A DNA stretch of 64,000 nt from Saccharomycodes ludwigii (GCF_020623625.1 NC_060202.1:1-64000), one strand, 5' to 3'. Shown: positions 11,801 to 24,330, counted from the first letter of the stretch. The notes: a model not told the origin generated them from the letters alone. Made by a program: numbers and translations.

Positions 11801-13440
11801 ACTCGGGTATCAGATCGCAGAGTATAACCTTATTTGTTATTTGATTGATTTGTGAATTGATACTTTAATAAATAGGCACTTTTTGTGTTTTCAGTGTATC
11901 TTTTCTTTTTAAACTTTTATCATGCTTAATCAGTTATACACCACTTATATTTTGGATGACATGTGAATATTGATGTGTGCTTATTAGTAGCAATATGGTC
12001 CTTCACTCCAGTACAGTCATTATGATTCCAACAAACACGCAATGGTTATCCACTAGAATAACAAAATAATAATAAACAGCCCCTTTATAGTGTTGTTTTT
12101 CTTCACTCCAATCAGTATATATCCAGTTGAAACATTCTTTGAAAGTGTAGATATGATTTCGTATTTTGATAGGTTTTATAAATACTACCTAAATATCTGT
12201 TTTTTGATCAAAAACTTTTCTAATTTCTTGTAAGTTGTTGTACATTGTGTAAAATACTTGTTTTGTTTTGTTTTGTTATTTCTGATAATCAACAAACTGT
12301 TTTTTTTTAACTTTGTTGGTAATTCACAGCTTAAAAATATTTAGCATTTTTTACGAAAAAAATCTTTTTTTTTTTTTTTGCAGCCAAAGAAACAATTTTT
12401 TTTTTCGTTCGCTCAAAAATATCCTCTAAATTCACAATGTTATTTTATCAATAAAACTTTAATAAATGTTGTCTAATATGAAATATAGAAAGTGAAATTG
12501 CATTTGAACACCAGTTATTTCAAGAGTTATGGAGAGTTAGAAATGCACCAAGTTTTCACCCAATATATTTTATAAATTCACCAGAGAAACTATGCCATTG
12601 TAACTATCAAGACCATAAATAATTTCAAGCATTCAGATAACATATGAAGCAAAGAGAACTAAAAACTAAGTAGTTTAATATTACATATTGCAACAAGGAT
12701 AATAGATGTGATAAAACCTAGTGAATAAACTTAAGACTAGTTTTCAATAACAAGTTTGTTTTGTTTTATGGATTATGTTACAATTCATTATATGTAAAGA
12801 ATGAAGTTTATTTTTGTTAATTAACACCAAATAGCAGCAAACTTAAAATGAATGAATCACAACATCTCAATTGAACATACACAATGAATCAAATACCATT
12901 CAATATTGTTTTCAAATTTCTATCTATATTACAAGATCTCTACTTGTATGTTTTTTCTTTTAATATACGCTAAAGTTGATGAAATATAACAAGTACTCTG
13001 TTGACAAGGAATGCACTTCGCAGGATATACACACTTGTCTTTCAATATGAGCTTATGATTACACATTGTGATAAAGCAAGCACTTATATGAACTAATTAT
13101 TAACAAACACTTGAATTATGGAATAATAAAAAAATAGAGCTTGTTAACTAAAGAATAATATATATATGAAGGGAAAGTTGATCACCAATCATGTTACAAA
13201 TAAACATCGATTTTATAGAATCTAAGCAGACTCATAAGTTTGGAATTATTGGTTTAAAATGCACAACATAAATTATCTCATTGATCGAGTATTTACTTCC
13301 AAAAGAATAGATCTATATTATTCTTCATAGTTTAAGACACTTCTTTTTACTGTTATTATTAAACTTTGAACTCAGCAATAGAAGAAAAATTAAAACAAAA
13401 AGATCAGTATGAGAAACAAGAAAGAAAACAATATTCCAAT
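8830..13440. other. 4.6-kb gene desert, possibly decayed sequence
   Basis: There is no intact gene. The base composition of 9.4-13.4 kb is less extreme than the telomere-proximal repeats, which suggests old decayed sequence. One stretch, 10101-10319 on the plus strand, stays open for about 72 codons without an ATG (it includes FTQEFVIQERKIDCTLH). I do not recognise the product and it may be chance. CAA microsatellite at 9002-9020; CACGTG at 9215. Confidence 0.5.
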
Positions 13441-13670
13441 GTTATCAATAAACAATCAGAAAAAAAAATTTTATTAGAAATAAAAACAACTTACAGTATG
13501 AAAAACTAAGTTGCTTCGATATTATAAAAAGAACGAACTATAAAATAAAATAAAAACACAAAATATGAAATCTGAACAAAATAAATACAAAAAAAATGAC
13601 GAACTTAAAAAAAAAAATAAACTAAATATATCAGATACTATTCGAAAAATAAATTTTCACAAGAGTAATC

Positions 13671-15470
13671 TTAAAATAAATTGAAAAACAAAACAAATAA
13701 AGTAAAGAACATCTTGAAAGTGGATATTCTGTTTGAAACAGCACCAGCTTGGTAAATAGAAATTAATCCACTAGATGCTGGTTGAGATTGAATACTTTGA
13801 ACCTCAATAGCAGCTGTGCTAGAAACAGTTTCTGATTGAATAGTGGTGGTGCTAACTTTGCCACCAGATGTAGTCTTGGTAACAACATTGATGGAATTAC
13901 CAGAGTTGCCATTGCCACTCTTGGTAACAGCGGTATAAACAAAACCAGAAGAAATAGTCTCAACATATTCACTAGCATTGCCTGGAGAACCTGATCCGTT
14001 TTCATTATTATTGTTTGGAACAATAGTAGATGTAATAACAGATGTGATGGTACTACCTGATGTTGTAAACACACTAGTCTTAATAACAGTAACTGGTGTA
14101 TTAGCAGTTTCGGAACTACCAGATCCACCGTTGTTGTTGTTGTTGTTGTTTTTTTGGAATAGTGGATGTGTAAGCACCTGTCCATAGGGTGTAAGTGATA
14201 GTAGTACCCTTGTTTTCTAGAGTTTCAACAGTGTAGATAGTGGAGGTAGTTGGAATACCATCTGAGCCAATACTGGTAGTAACACTAGTACCAATGGTAG
14301 AAGTGAATGTACCAGTCCATGGTGTGTATGTAGTAGTAGTAACTTCAACATCTGGAGTTTCAACTGTGTAGATAGTAGAGATAGTTGGAATACCATCTGT
14401 ACCAATACTGGTAGTTACATCTGTATTAATGGTAGATGTGTATGTACCAGTCCATGGTGTGTAGGTGGTAGTAGTACCTTCAACTACTGGAGTCTCAACT
14501 GTGTAGATGGTAGAGGTTGTTGGAATACCATCTGTACCAATATTGGTAGTTACACTAGTACCAATGGTAGATGTATATGTACCAGTCCATGGTGTGTATG
14601 TTGTAGTTTCACGTTCAAATGCTGGGCAATAAGATTCATCTTCACCGAATGTATAAATGTAATTAGTAAAATCATTAATAACGGTTCCATTGGGTAATGT
14701 TGCTGAAAAATCTAAGCTTGCTTTTGTAATTGCATTTGAAAATATAATTCTTATTGGGTAATAAAGTCCACCAATTAGAGTTTTTTCACTAGATACAGAA
14801 GCTTCTTTTCCTGATTCGCAACCCTTAATAGCATTTAGCAAAAAATTTGTTGTGGTAGCAGTAATATCATTTTGTTCGCAAAAACCAAACGCATCTTGAT
14901 CAAACAACAAACCAGCTGAATCGTCAACATTTCCTAGGGTAAATGTATAAGAACCTGTTTCTGGGGCTAAAAAGTAGCCGGTAATTTCCATTGTAAAATT
15001 GGTAAAATATGTATCATAATTATAAACAAGTGATAAGGAGTAAGAAGTTCCAGCGCTAGTATAAAAATCACTTAATCCTAATGGACCTGCTGATGGACAA
15101 GTCCATGTTGTTTTTTTTACATTTCAAGGCTCACCGTAACAAATAAAAATATTTGGATAAATCATATGGATTATATAAACATAGATATCCAGGTTCAAAC
15201 GAAACAGTAGTAATACCATTTTGCGAATGATATGGGGCAGATTTTTGATAATATCCGTACGCCATATAATCCAAACTTGTATATGTAGTAGTATTGTCTA
15301 TAATATAATTATACCATTTCACCTTAAAACCATTAGTAGGCTGTGTAATTGGATCACACGCATCATTTGTATCAACCAGTGTTGTAGCATCAATTATTAC
15401 TGTCCATTGTAATAAAAAAAGGATTAGTAATAAAACCAAAACCCCTTTTTTTATAAGTAGTGGATGTCAT
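13671..15470 (-). pseudogene. PA14/flocculin-type adhesin, frameshifted
   Basis: A cell-wall adhesin of the FLO type. In order: an N-terminal hydrophobic leader (LLLILFLLQ), a PA14-like domain with the VDDSAGL motif (adjacent Asp residues bind calcium and sugar in Flo5-type lectins), about three Ser/Thr-rich 44-residue repeats, an Asn-rich linker, a Ser/Thr stalk (TIQSETVSSTAAIEVQS) and a hydrophobic C-terminus (FKMFFTLFVLFFNLF) typical of GPI anchoring. The frame changes three times, each at a homopolymer: an A7 run in the leader just after the ATG at 15470, an A8 run near 15113, and the A7 run near 14150. Either it is a recent pseudogene, a slippage-switched adhesin, or the assembly has homopolymer errors. 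The subtelomeric position is normal for this family. Confidence 0.75.
14160..14615 (-). repeat. 132-bp in-frame repeats of the adhesin stalk
   Basis: About 3.3 copies of a 44-residue unit beginning TTTYTPWTGTYTSTI and ending STIYTVETP. Units differ by a few residues (GTSVTTNIGTDG, NTDVTTSIGTDG, GTSVTTSIGSDG). Such repeats expand and contract in yeast flocculins and set cell-surface reach. Confidence 0.85.
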
Positions 15471-18106
15471 TATCGCTAAATATAAATTACTCTGTTTTTT
15501 TTTTTTTTTTTTTATATATTAAAAAAATAAAATAAAAGGAATATTATAAAATTTAAATTTTTACTGAAAAATGCTTCTTTTTATATAAATTTTGTTAAAT
15601 TTCTTTAAACCTTAAGAATAATTTTTTTGTGATTATAAACTAACTTTAATAATCTTTTTTTTTTATTTTTATAATGAATATTTCTTTGTGAGCAAAATTT
15701 TTAACAATATTGCTCATTAATTTTGTTAAAGCTTTTGAAAATTTGCTAAAATAAAAGCAATAAAATTATAGATTTAATATTCTACATAATTTTTTATCTT
15801 AAAGAAATATACTAAATTAAATTTTATATGATAAATATTATGAGACATCTTACAAACTATGTTATACAAAAAAAAATAGTTTACATAAATTAGAAAAAAA
15901 TAACTAAATATATTTTATTGACAAGAATATTTTACAACTAATATCCGAAAATGACTTTTCTTTGGATAAAATACATAGTATAACGAACAGTTTATATTAA
16001 TTACAGGGTTATATTTTAAACAATGCACCTAAATATTTTTTTTTCGTCCACTTAAAAAATATAATACAATGAACATTTTATATTTATTACTAAATTATTC
16101 TTCAAAAAAAAATATTTTTGTACATTATCATCTTAAAAAAGGATATATCACAAACTAGAAGATTAACATTGGATAAAAACCTAATTGAAAAATAACGTCG
16201 AGAAAATAAAAATTATTTCCAATTTTTTTTATTTAAAATTTTACAATTAATATATTTTAGCTTAAGATAAAAAAAAAAAGAAAAAAAGTTTTTCGTAAAA
16301 TTTAATGTTTGTATATGTTGTTTTTAATTTTTTTTTTTGTCCACACAAATTTTATTGTCGTAAATAGTTAGCATATCTGATAACTCTTTTTTTTTAAGTT
16401 TATACGAATGAGAACAATTGCCAATGTTTGTATTAAAGTGAATATTATCGTGCTTTGCAATATAACCAACCACTTAGATTTTTTTATTAAAGTGGAGGGT
16501 ATTCCATCTGGGGATAAAATGTGATAATATTTTTATATCCATAGGAATTGACTAATAATAAACTATAATAGAAGGAAAAAGCTTATGCATAAAAAAATTT
16601 TGTGTGATTCAATTCACTAAAAAAAAAAAAAAAAAAAAAAAAAATGTTGTTGATTTTATTTTTTTTGAAAAATAACTAAATCTTTACAAAATGTTTGAAA
16701 TAATAACCAAATATATAAAGATAATAAAGATAATTTTCTTCTAAATACACAATAAAATAAATAGTTGATATTCATTACACTATATATTATATACATCTTA
16801 TTTCAAAGATATGCGGTTGCCTAGATTAAATAAAGCAACAAATTATTAGTACTAATTCCATTAGATATTTAACCAACAAAGGTCAAAGATCTGGATTTTC
16901 TGAAAATAGATAATAAAACAAAAAATTGCTACTAGTTACAATAGATATCTTAATTTGTGCTACAGTAAATGTGATTATATTTTAATATTTTCCGAGTTGA
17001 GACAGTTAATCTATTTTAGTAATAAAGATTTATGGATCTGCTTGAAGTGGAAAAAATAAAAAAGGCAAGATGGTTTGTGCAGCTTTGTTATAGCAGGAAA
17101 CTTTTAATTATTTATTATATATATGAGTAAAATTATTGATATGATTTAAAATAGCACAAAAACCCAAAAAGTTATTTTATACGAAGTGATATTTTTTGTA
17201 ATTGTTATCTTTTTAATATTTGTTGAAAAAAAGGGGGAAAAGATCCGGATTAATAAATAACAAATCTTTTCAGACGCGGATATTTAAGACGCGAGCTAAC
17301 CTTCTTTTAAAAATACTTTGGTTAAGATTATTTATTTACGTATTTTGTAGAACAATAGAAAATAAAGCGATTAATAAAGCTTGATACTATTTTTATTTTT
17401 TTTTTTTTTTTTTTTTTTTATTGATAAAACCACTTATATATTAATGATTTACGGGAATTTATACAGAGATGAAATATAAGATTGTGTGGTGAAAATTTAT
17501 TCACCAAATATATTACTTAGCCCTTCAAAATATAAGTGTATGTATTGATTAGATTATTGCATTCTCAAATATAAAGAAAAAATAACTATAATAAGATTTA
17601 TAACCAGGCTAGACAAAAAACCATAAAAATGAATTGCACAGCACACTTGAAAAACTAAATCAACTAAGGTTAAACGTGATTGGTGTATAAGTCCATATTA
17701 GAATTTCATAATTTAAATATTATTTTTTTTTCTAAACTACAAATTAATATCATTTTACACGAACTATCGGATAATGCTGTAGTCCGAAATTTTAAAGGAC
17801 TAGTTTTTTGTACTCAAAATCATTTTCATCAAGGAGAACGAAAAAAAAGTTATCATCAAATCTTATTAAATGAAGATAGATTGTGGGTTAAAAGTAAATA
17901 ATATCAAACGAACGTAATGATATAATCACACTTAATTCGTTAATACATATATTATAAAAACATTTAAGATTGGATAATTCCTAAAGCAAATTATTTTTAG
18001 CCAATAACACTAATAAAAAAATTCATCAAATATAGATAGATATAAGTAAAATGAAAAAAAAAACATATGATGATTAACCCATTTTCGTATTTGAAATAAC
18101 ACATGC
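15471..18106. other. AT-rich gene-free region upstream of the adhesin
   Basis: Very AT-rich, with T or A runs at 15496-15513, 16618-16644 and 17398-17419. A 73-codon open frame at 17680-17901 starts with TTG, has no ATG, and includes NFKGLVFCTQNHFHQGERKK. I do not recognise it; it could be a relic. The rest shows nothing gene-like. The long upstream stretch resembles the extended promoters of flocculin genes, but that is inference. Confidence 0.5.
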
Positions 18107-18430
18107 TGTTGGGACCAAATTCCAAATATAGAAATGTTGCTGGGATCAACTACCAAATTGGGAACTGTATTAATAAGCAAATTATACTTATGCTTCGACT
18201 ATGGAGGATCTTGAATCCTGAAAGTTTTTTTACATAAAATTTATCAAGATAAGAATCTGATAACGAATCATCGGTAGTTAAGTCTTGTTAAAAAGTTATC
18301 TACTTGGATTCATTTATCGATGATTCAGGAACTGATATTGCTTGATCAAAAATAAAATCATGCTATAAAATGCAAACAAAAAAATGAAGATTAAGAGTAT
18401 AATAACACTTTAGATCCGGTTTCATCCGCA
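18107..18430 (+). mobile_element. Old LTR-like dispersed repeat, copy 2 (fossil)
   Basis: Begins TGTTGGGACC and ends near TTTCATCCGCA, giving the TG...CA ends expected of an LTR. It is a shorter relative, in the same orientation, of 7425-7876. No convincing flanking duplication is visible and there are no internal genes, so I read it as an old solo LTR. Confidence 0.5.
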
Positions 18431-18959
18431 TAATCAAGTTTTACCAATTTTATGATGTGATTTGCTCCTAGCTTTTTTATTTTTAAAATTATACAGTTAG
18501 AACCTACAACAAGGAATTCTGATGACTCGACTGATTTATTATCAGATTAAATTACTATTAGATTTTTTTCAGTAAAATAGCACCATGTTTTTTTTTTTTT
18601 TTTTTCATTTAAAACAAAAAACTGATGTATCAAAAGACAAAAAGTTCAGTTTTTAAACCTACCATTAATTAAAAAGTGTATTTTCCAAGATGTTAACAAA
18701 GAGATGTTTACACTTTAAAGTAGCTCTACAAAAAATGAAAGTTTGGATAATAACTTCATCAATTGCTTTTATATATTTGATAAAAAAGATTTTTCTTGTC
18801 AAGATTATGAATATATCACTAACACTTAAACATTATAGACGTATTATGTTATAAAAACTACTGACACTGTTAAGTTTTAAAAAACTATAACTTCCAACAT
18901 TGTGGTTTGATACAATGGTAATACCAATATTCCAAAGCACAATAAAAACCATGTATCTG
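18431..18959. other. Gene-free spacer
   Basis: AT-rich, with a T run at 18587-18605. Nothing recognised. Confidence 0.5.
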
Positions 18960-19620
18960 TCGATTCAAGTTACTAGTTCTGAAACCCTTGTTATTTCCAG
19001 TTGTCCCAGTTACTGTTACTAAGACTAGTGTGTTTACAATATCTGGAAGTACCATCACATCTGTTATTACATCCACTATTGTTCCAAACAATAATAATGA
19101 AAACGGATCAGGTTCTCCAGGCAATGCTAGTGAATATGTTGGCACTATTTCTTCCGGTTCTGTTTACACCACTGGTACCAAGACCACATCAGGTAGGAAA
19201 GTTATTACTACTACTATCCAATCACAAACTGTTTCTAGCACAGCTGCTATTGAAGTTCAAAGTATTCAATCTCAACCAGCATCTAGTGGATTAATTTCTA
19301 CTTCCCATGATGGCGCTGTTTCAAATAGAATGCCCACTTTCAAGATGTTTTTCACTTTATTTGTTTTATTTTTCAATTTCTTCTAAGTCTCGTGCTTACC
19401 TTCTTATCAATATGATATAATTACTTTAGATCAAATTTTTTTTTTATAAAATTTTAAGTTCGTCATTTTTTTTTTGTCTTTATTCCATCCAAATTTGATA
19501 TTTTTTATCTTCCTATTTTAAAGCTCGTATTTTATATTTTTAAAATAACTAAGTTTTTGTAAACTAAGCTGTTTTTGTTTTTAATAAAAAGTTTTTTTTA
19601 TTTTATTTTATGGTTTCTTT
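18960..19620 (+). pseudogene. Inverted 3'-end copy of the adhesin (relic)
   Basis: The plus strand encodes a near-copy of the adhesin C-terminus: PVTVTKTSVFTISGSTITSV, then NNNNENGSGSPGNASEYV, TIQSQTVSSTAAIEVQS, and the hydrophobic tail FKMFFTLFVLFFNFF ending at 19386. The leader, PA14 domain and repeats are missing. Similarity continues past the stop into the 3' flank (TTAAGTTCGTCATTTTTTT and AACTAAGTTTTT have matches below 13671), so the duplicated segment is genomic DNA. It lies inverted to, and about 4.8 kb from, the parent-like copy. It has no ATG of its own and is presumably not expressed. Confidence 0.85.
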
Positions 19621-21495
19621 TTTAATTTTGAATTGATTCTTTTTTCTTTGTAGGCTCTAAAATAACTTTTCTTTCACATAAACATCGTTCTAATTATAAT
19701 CTTAACCTTCAATTAACAAATGAACGAAATATTTAAAACTATGAAAAACAATATAAGTCCATTCACTTAAGGAGGAGATAAGTTTGTGGTATATAACTCC
19801 TGTGTATGCTTTAAACGAAAAATTACAAACTATAAAGTCTGCTTATACCAGACAAAATCATTTTTATTTTATAACAAGAACCACTAATTAATTCTCATAT
19901 CCGTTTTTGTTTTTTGTTTAATCGACATATTTTATCCTTTATTGCCAAACAATTTTTTATTTTTTATTGTTACAAGTATTGATTGGTTGTTGATATTGGC
20001 ATGTGTAGAGTTGCTAATTCCTTATTGTTTCCTTTTTCTATTTTTACAGCCGAATACAAATTATGATATCTTGTAATACCGTTTTTTTTAATAAAGTGGT
20101 TATCACATTTAACAAATTGTTGAGTATACTAAAAGGGAGAATGCAGTTCTTAAACGTCCAAGGATAGAGATGCGTTTAAAAATAACATTGGAAACCACTA
20201 ATTATAGTTTTCAATACTTTATCCACTTTACAATTTTAAATGAGGTAACACAATTCAGTATTTTTAGTTTATTTGTCGCTCGATGCTAAATAAAATAAAA
20301 TTTAAATTATCATTAGTATTAATAAAAATCTGATCTAAGCCTAATTTAACATATCCACTTGATTTTACAACATCTACTATTGTGCTAGTTGGAATAAAAA
20401 AAAAAAGTGAAGCATAGTATTAAAACTAACCATTACTTTTATCATTAAAATCTGTTATTTGTTCCTGGTTTATTTCTGTTAGATGATTTATTAGAAGTAA
20501 GTGCGCTACTCGTTGTTACAAGGGTATGGTTTTTCTAATATATGTTTTTTGATCAAATTATATGGTAGCCTGGTGCAGTTATAAGTTCCCACAAGTGTTG
20601 TCATTGCAGATGTTTCAACCCATTTTTATCCTTGTTTTGTCCTTGGCATATGCATTACATGTTGGTTATACCATTCTGTTAAATAATAACGTTAGTCTTG
20701 TTGTTGATGCAGTAATCCAATAAAAAAGACAAACTGAAAAAAAAAAAAGTTTTTGCAGCCACTTCAAAAAAAATAAAAATTGTTTTCGTAGAAAATGCAA
20801 AAAAAAAACTTTTTTTAAAATGTAAATCGTAGAAAAAAAAAAGTTATAAATTATTACTTCATTTTCAAAGCAAACATCAAAGAGTACTTTATTATATAAC
20901 CATTAAGAGAAATCCAAAAAATAAAATGGTCTTTGGCTAAATTGGAAAAAATTTATAACATATATCATATCTAAACGCTGATTTAAAAATAAGTACCAAA
21001 TCATGAAAATTATAACACCAACTTAACAAAAATTAAACATTTACAGATCACATGTTAGTAAGTGAACAGACTGGGGGAGGGGGAAATTAGATACAAATGA
21101 ATGGAGTATTTTTTAGTGGTACAACATTATCAACAAAGTTACTGAGAAGGATAAATTTTTAAAAGTGTTGTGTTGTTGTTTTTCCAGTTTACTAACCAAG
21201 GTGGAATGGTAAAGATATTAACTTTCCCCTTTCTGCTTAGTAAACAATATGTTTAATTAACTGCAGATATCACCAAGTGAATTACTATTTTCAATATATT
21301 AGACTCAAAAATGCTAACTAGAATTTAATTGTTGCTAGTTTGAATTAAAAATATAGTCAACTAATCTAATGACAATATTTACGTACATTTTGTTTTTTCA
21401 TAAAATATTAAAATCAATTCATTACACACACACACAAAAAGAAGAAGAAGATATGAATATAAACGTAAATCTGAAACACAGATCACAAAGCACTT
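19621..21495. other. Gene-free region with a faint Ser/Thr-rich relic
   Basis: On the minus strand at about 20340-20720, short disconnected pieces read IPTSTIVDVVKSSGY, LVTTSSALTSNKSSN and TSAMTTLVGTY. These recall adhesin stalks, but they are too broken to assign. The plus strand has a 37-codon ATG frame at about 20610 (MFQPIFILVLSLAYA...) that looks signal-peptide-like but is unsupported. A CA microsatellite is at 21425-21437. Confidence 0.35.
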
Positions 21496-22353
21496 TTACT
21501 TTCTAGCCAAAATATAAAAAGTCCCCCATTCAACTCTTAACTTAGTATCATCAGTCCAACCAAATTCTTCTTTCAACTCGCCAACAAACATATCAGCAAT
21601 ATTTTTCCCTTTTTCCCCATATTTTTGTTGCCAATTGTGGTAGGCACTCCAACTATACAAATATTTTCTAAAATCAGCCATGGTATAGTCATCTCTAGCA
21701 ATTTGGAAAGCAGTCTTTTTGTTACTTTTCATTGGAACATAGTCAATTTTAATCACGTCTGAGAAAAGATCAGTTGGTAACTTAATATCCCTGCAAAAAT
21801 TCCTCAAATATGATTTACCAGGCTGTTGCCAGCATGGGCCCATGTACCTATCATCGTCAAAAACAAATTTCTCATAAATTTCGTTTGCCTTTGGATAATC
21901 AAGAAATCTTGGTTCGACATAAGCCCAAATAGCCAACGTACCATTAGTTTTCAAAACTTTATAGGCTTCCTTGAAGAACTTGTCTGTATCAAACCAATGA
22001 ATGGCTTCTGCACAAGTGATTAAATCAACTGAATCTGGTGGAAGAACAGAGCTCAGGTTTTCAGCTTTACAACACAAAAATTTTATAGTTTTGTCAGTGT
22101 TTTTTTGTTCAAATTCTTTTTTTAGTTCGTTAGCTGGTTCTAACATCTTACTTGAAGGATCAGTACCAATAACATGATGGAAGTATTTCAATAAAGGGAA
22201 AGTTCCAATACCAGTACCACAACCAACGTCAACTGCAGTTTCTCTTTCACCCTTATGATATGAAAGAATGGCGTTATATAAAGATTCAGGGTATGTTGGT
22301 CTGTTATCCTTGTAATGTTTTGAATCAAACTTTTGGTCTGCAAATGTAGACAT
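21496..22353 (-). CDS. SAM-dependent methyltransferase, TMT1/CRG1 family
   Basis: 285 residues, close to the 290-300 of yeast Tmt1 (trans-aconitate methyltransferase) and Crg1 (cantharidin methyltransferase). It has the family N-terminus (F..KHYKDNRPTYP.S...AI..YHKGER), SAM motif I VDVGCGTG at 41-48, GTDPSS as motif II, AEAIHWFD after motif III, and WSAYHNWQQ plus WGTFYILARK near the C-terminus. The DPSSKML and AEAIHW wording is nearer Crg1, while the WQQPG.S.LRN stretch is nearer Tmt1, so I leave the symbol open. A soluble small-molecule methyltransferase; substrate unknown. First ATG used. It lies at the inner edge of the subtelomere, as such genes often do. Confidence 0.9.
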   Translation of the reverse strand: MSTFADQKFDSKHYKDNRPTYPESLYNAILSYHKGERETAVDVGCGTGIGTFPLLKYFHHVIGTDPSSKMLEPANELKKEFEQKNTDKTIKFLCCKAENLSSVLPPDSVDLITCAEAIHWFDTDKFFKEAYKVLKTNGTLAIWAYVEPRFLDYPKANEIYEKFVFDDDRYMGPCWQQPGKSYLRNFCRDIKLPTDLFSDVIKIDYVPMKSNKKTAFQIARDDYTMADFRKYLYSWSAYHNWQQKYGEKGKNIADMFVGELKEEFGWTDDTKLRVEWGTFYILARK

Positions 22354-23201
22354 TTTCTTTTTTTATTTTTTTTTTGAGGTTTTGTTAATATAGTGACAAC
22401 TATGTAGTTTTTTTTCCTTAACAAAAGTGTAGGGTTTCAAAGTAGGGGATACATTTCATCAACAATAATCCACAGTAGATATCTTTTGGCCTTACTCCTT
22501 TTATATAATTAAATTACGAGGAATGGTCTTAAGATACAAAACAAATCTTAAAGTTTAGGAGCGATTATTTTTTTATTTTTAAGGGGTAAGATCAGATTTT
22601 CCTTGGCAGTTTTCGTCGGTACTGGCAGAACAAAAAGGTTCCGTTTGTTTACATAGATATATACCGTTTTATTATCTCAGTAATTCACAATTGTTGGTGT
22701 AGTTTATATGATTTGTTGCCGTGCCACCATGTGATTTGTAGTAGATTTACACTCTAAACAAATAAGCTTGTACCTCTCCCTTTTTAATGTTCATGTACGT
22801 CGTTTATTTTAGAATAAACACACAAGACGAGTACCCCTATATCGGTTGCTATCCGAACAACGCATATCCGTACATTTCGTACTTTTGCTTTTAAAAAGTA
22901 TATTAAAAAAAAATATGATTCTTTCACGTTACTCACATTTTAATACTATTATTTTTTTCATAACAAACGAGGTTATATAAAAAAAGAGGTAATAAATCTA
23001 ATTTAATCATAAAAAACAAAAGACTAACAAATTTCTTTTTTTTTTTAATATTTTTTTTAGATAAGTGATTTGAAGTGCAAAAAAGAATACACTAGAAATC
23101 ATTTCACCGCATTAAAAATCTTGCACAATACTTATTAAGAATGGCAGTTCATTAACACACACGTACATAATATTATATATACCAGTATATAAATCTATAT
23201 T
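22354..23201. other. Spacer between the methyltransferase and THI5
   Basis: The left part is the methyltransferase promoter, with a TATATAAAAGG-like element on the minus strand near 22500. The rest is AT-rich, with CACACAAGACGAG and ATCCG-containing pieces at 22820-22880. No gene seen. Confidence 0.5.
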
Positions 23202-24230
23202 TCAATGTTTCAATGGAACAACTAATCTCTTGAAAGACCCCTCTTCTCTGCATTTTTCTTGGTGAATACCCATCAATCTTTGGGCTTCTAATGGGTCTTC
23301 CACTTCGTTGGGTTCTGGCCATGACAAATATTCATTGGTGTAATTGGACTTGTAATCCAATGGCAAAATCTCCAATCTCTTACCGTACCCAGTAACTTTT
23401 TTCCAATCACGATGCACATTGTACAAAGAACTGGAAAAGTAAGCAAAACATCTTTGGTATTGTTTGTAAGCCAAATCAGTATTCAATTGTGGCTTCAAAT
23501 CTGTATATGTAGCCCAAGATTGTTCTGGGTGGTTCAAAACATCATCAGTGGCCTTTTTAATAGCAATCAAAAACTTTCTAACTTTGTCTCCATTCTTGGC
23601 CAAAAACTCATCATTACAAATGTACAAAATAGTACAGAAACAGCAACAACCCAAACAAGCCAACTTGTCAATTCTCAACATTTGAACATCAGTAACTGGT
23701 CTGCCATGCTTTTTGCAGTATTCTTCCAATTCCACTTGTTGAATACATTCAATACCAATACCAGCATGAATCTTGCCCTCGATGATATATTTGGCAACAT
23801 TCATACCACATCTAACAGCAGTGTAGTCGTTCGGTGTCATACCATAATGCTTGGTCAATTCGTCCAATTGAATCTTACCAAATTCACCAACATAACCAAT
23901 CTTTTTACCCTTCAAAGATTGGAAATCTTCAGTGATACCGCTGCCTTTCAAGTACAATAACCCAGTGAATGGTTCATCTAACAAAGAGGCAACAGAAGTA
24001 ACAGGGAACCCTCTAGCTTTAGCGGCCAAAGTGTGAATCATAGCTTTCAAACCCATGTCGACTTTACCAGACCCAATTAATTCAGTTACATCGGATGGAT
24101 TGCTTGGTTCCAAAATAGCAATATCTAAGCCTTGCTCTTTGAAGTATCCCTTGGTTTGAGCCAAATAAATTGGAATGTGGTATGCAGCAGCTTGCCAGTT
24201 AAGTAAAAAGGTGATTTTATCAGTGGACAT
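23202..24230 (-). CDS. THI5: HMP-phosphate synthase Thi5 (thiamine pyrimidine)
   Basis: 342 residues against 340 in the S. cerevisiae THI5/11/12/13 family. The enzyme makes the pyrimidine half of thiamine (HMP-P) from pyridoxal phosphate and from its own active-site histidine, so it acts once. K62 and H66, the lysine that holds PLP and the histidine donor, are in place ([11 protein letters not shown]). The iron-linked CCCFC motif is at 195-199 and GEFGK at 115-119. It looks fully functional. It has an NMT1/THI5-like periplasmic-binding fold. S. cerevisiae copies are also subtelomeric. A good TATA box lies about 90 bp upstream; expression is expected to be thiamine-repressed, as in the family. 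Confidence 0.97.
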   Translation of the reverse strand: MSTDKITFLLNWQAAAYHIPIYLAQTKGYFKEQGLDIAILEPSNPSDVTELIGSGKVDMGLKAMIHTLAAKARGFPVTSVASLLDEPFTGLLYLKGSGITEDFQSLKGKKIGYVGEFGKIQLDELTKHYGMTPNDYTAVRCGMNVAKYIIEGKIHAGIGIECIQQVELEEYCKKHGRPVTDVQMLRIDKLACLGCCCFCTILYICNDEFLAKNGDKVRKFLIAIKKATDDVLNHPEQSWATYTDLKPQLNTDLAYKQYQRCFAYFSSSLYNVHRDWKKVTGYGKRLEILPLDYKSNYTNEYLSWPEPNEVEDPLEAQRLMGIHQEKCREEGSFKRLVVPLKH

Positions 24231-24315
24231 TTTGTTCTTGTTTGTTCTTGTTTGTTGATCTTTGTGTTTTTAGAAAGGAAAGGAAAGCAAATATCTTGAT
24301 GATAATTATCCATGG

Positions 24316-24325
24316 CCTTTATATA
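24316..24325 (-). promoter_or_regulatory. TATA box of THI5
   Basis: TATATAAAGG reads on the minus strand, about 86-95 bp upstream of the THI5 ATG. A strong TATA box fits a tightly regulated biosynthetic gene. Confidence 0.55.
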
Positions 24326-24330
24326 CATTT

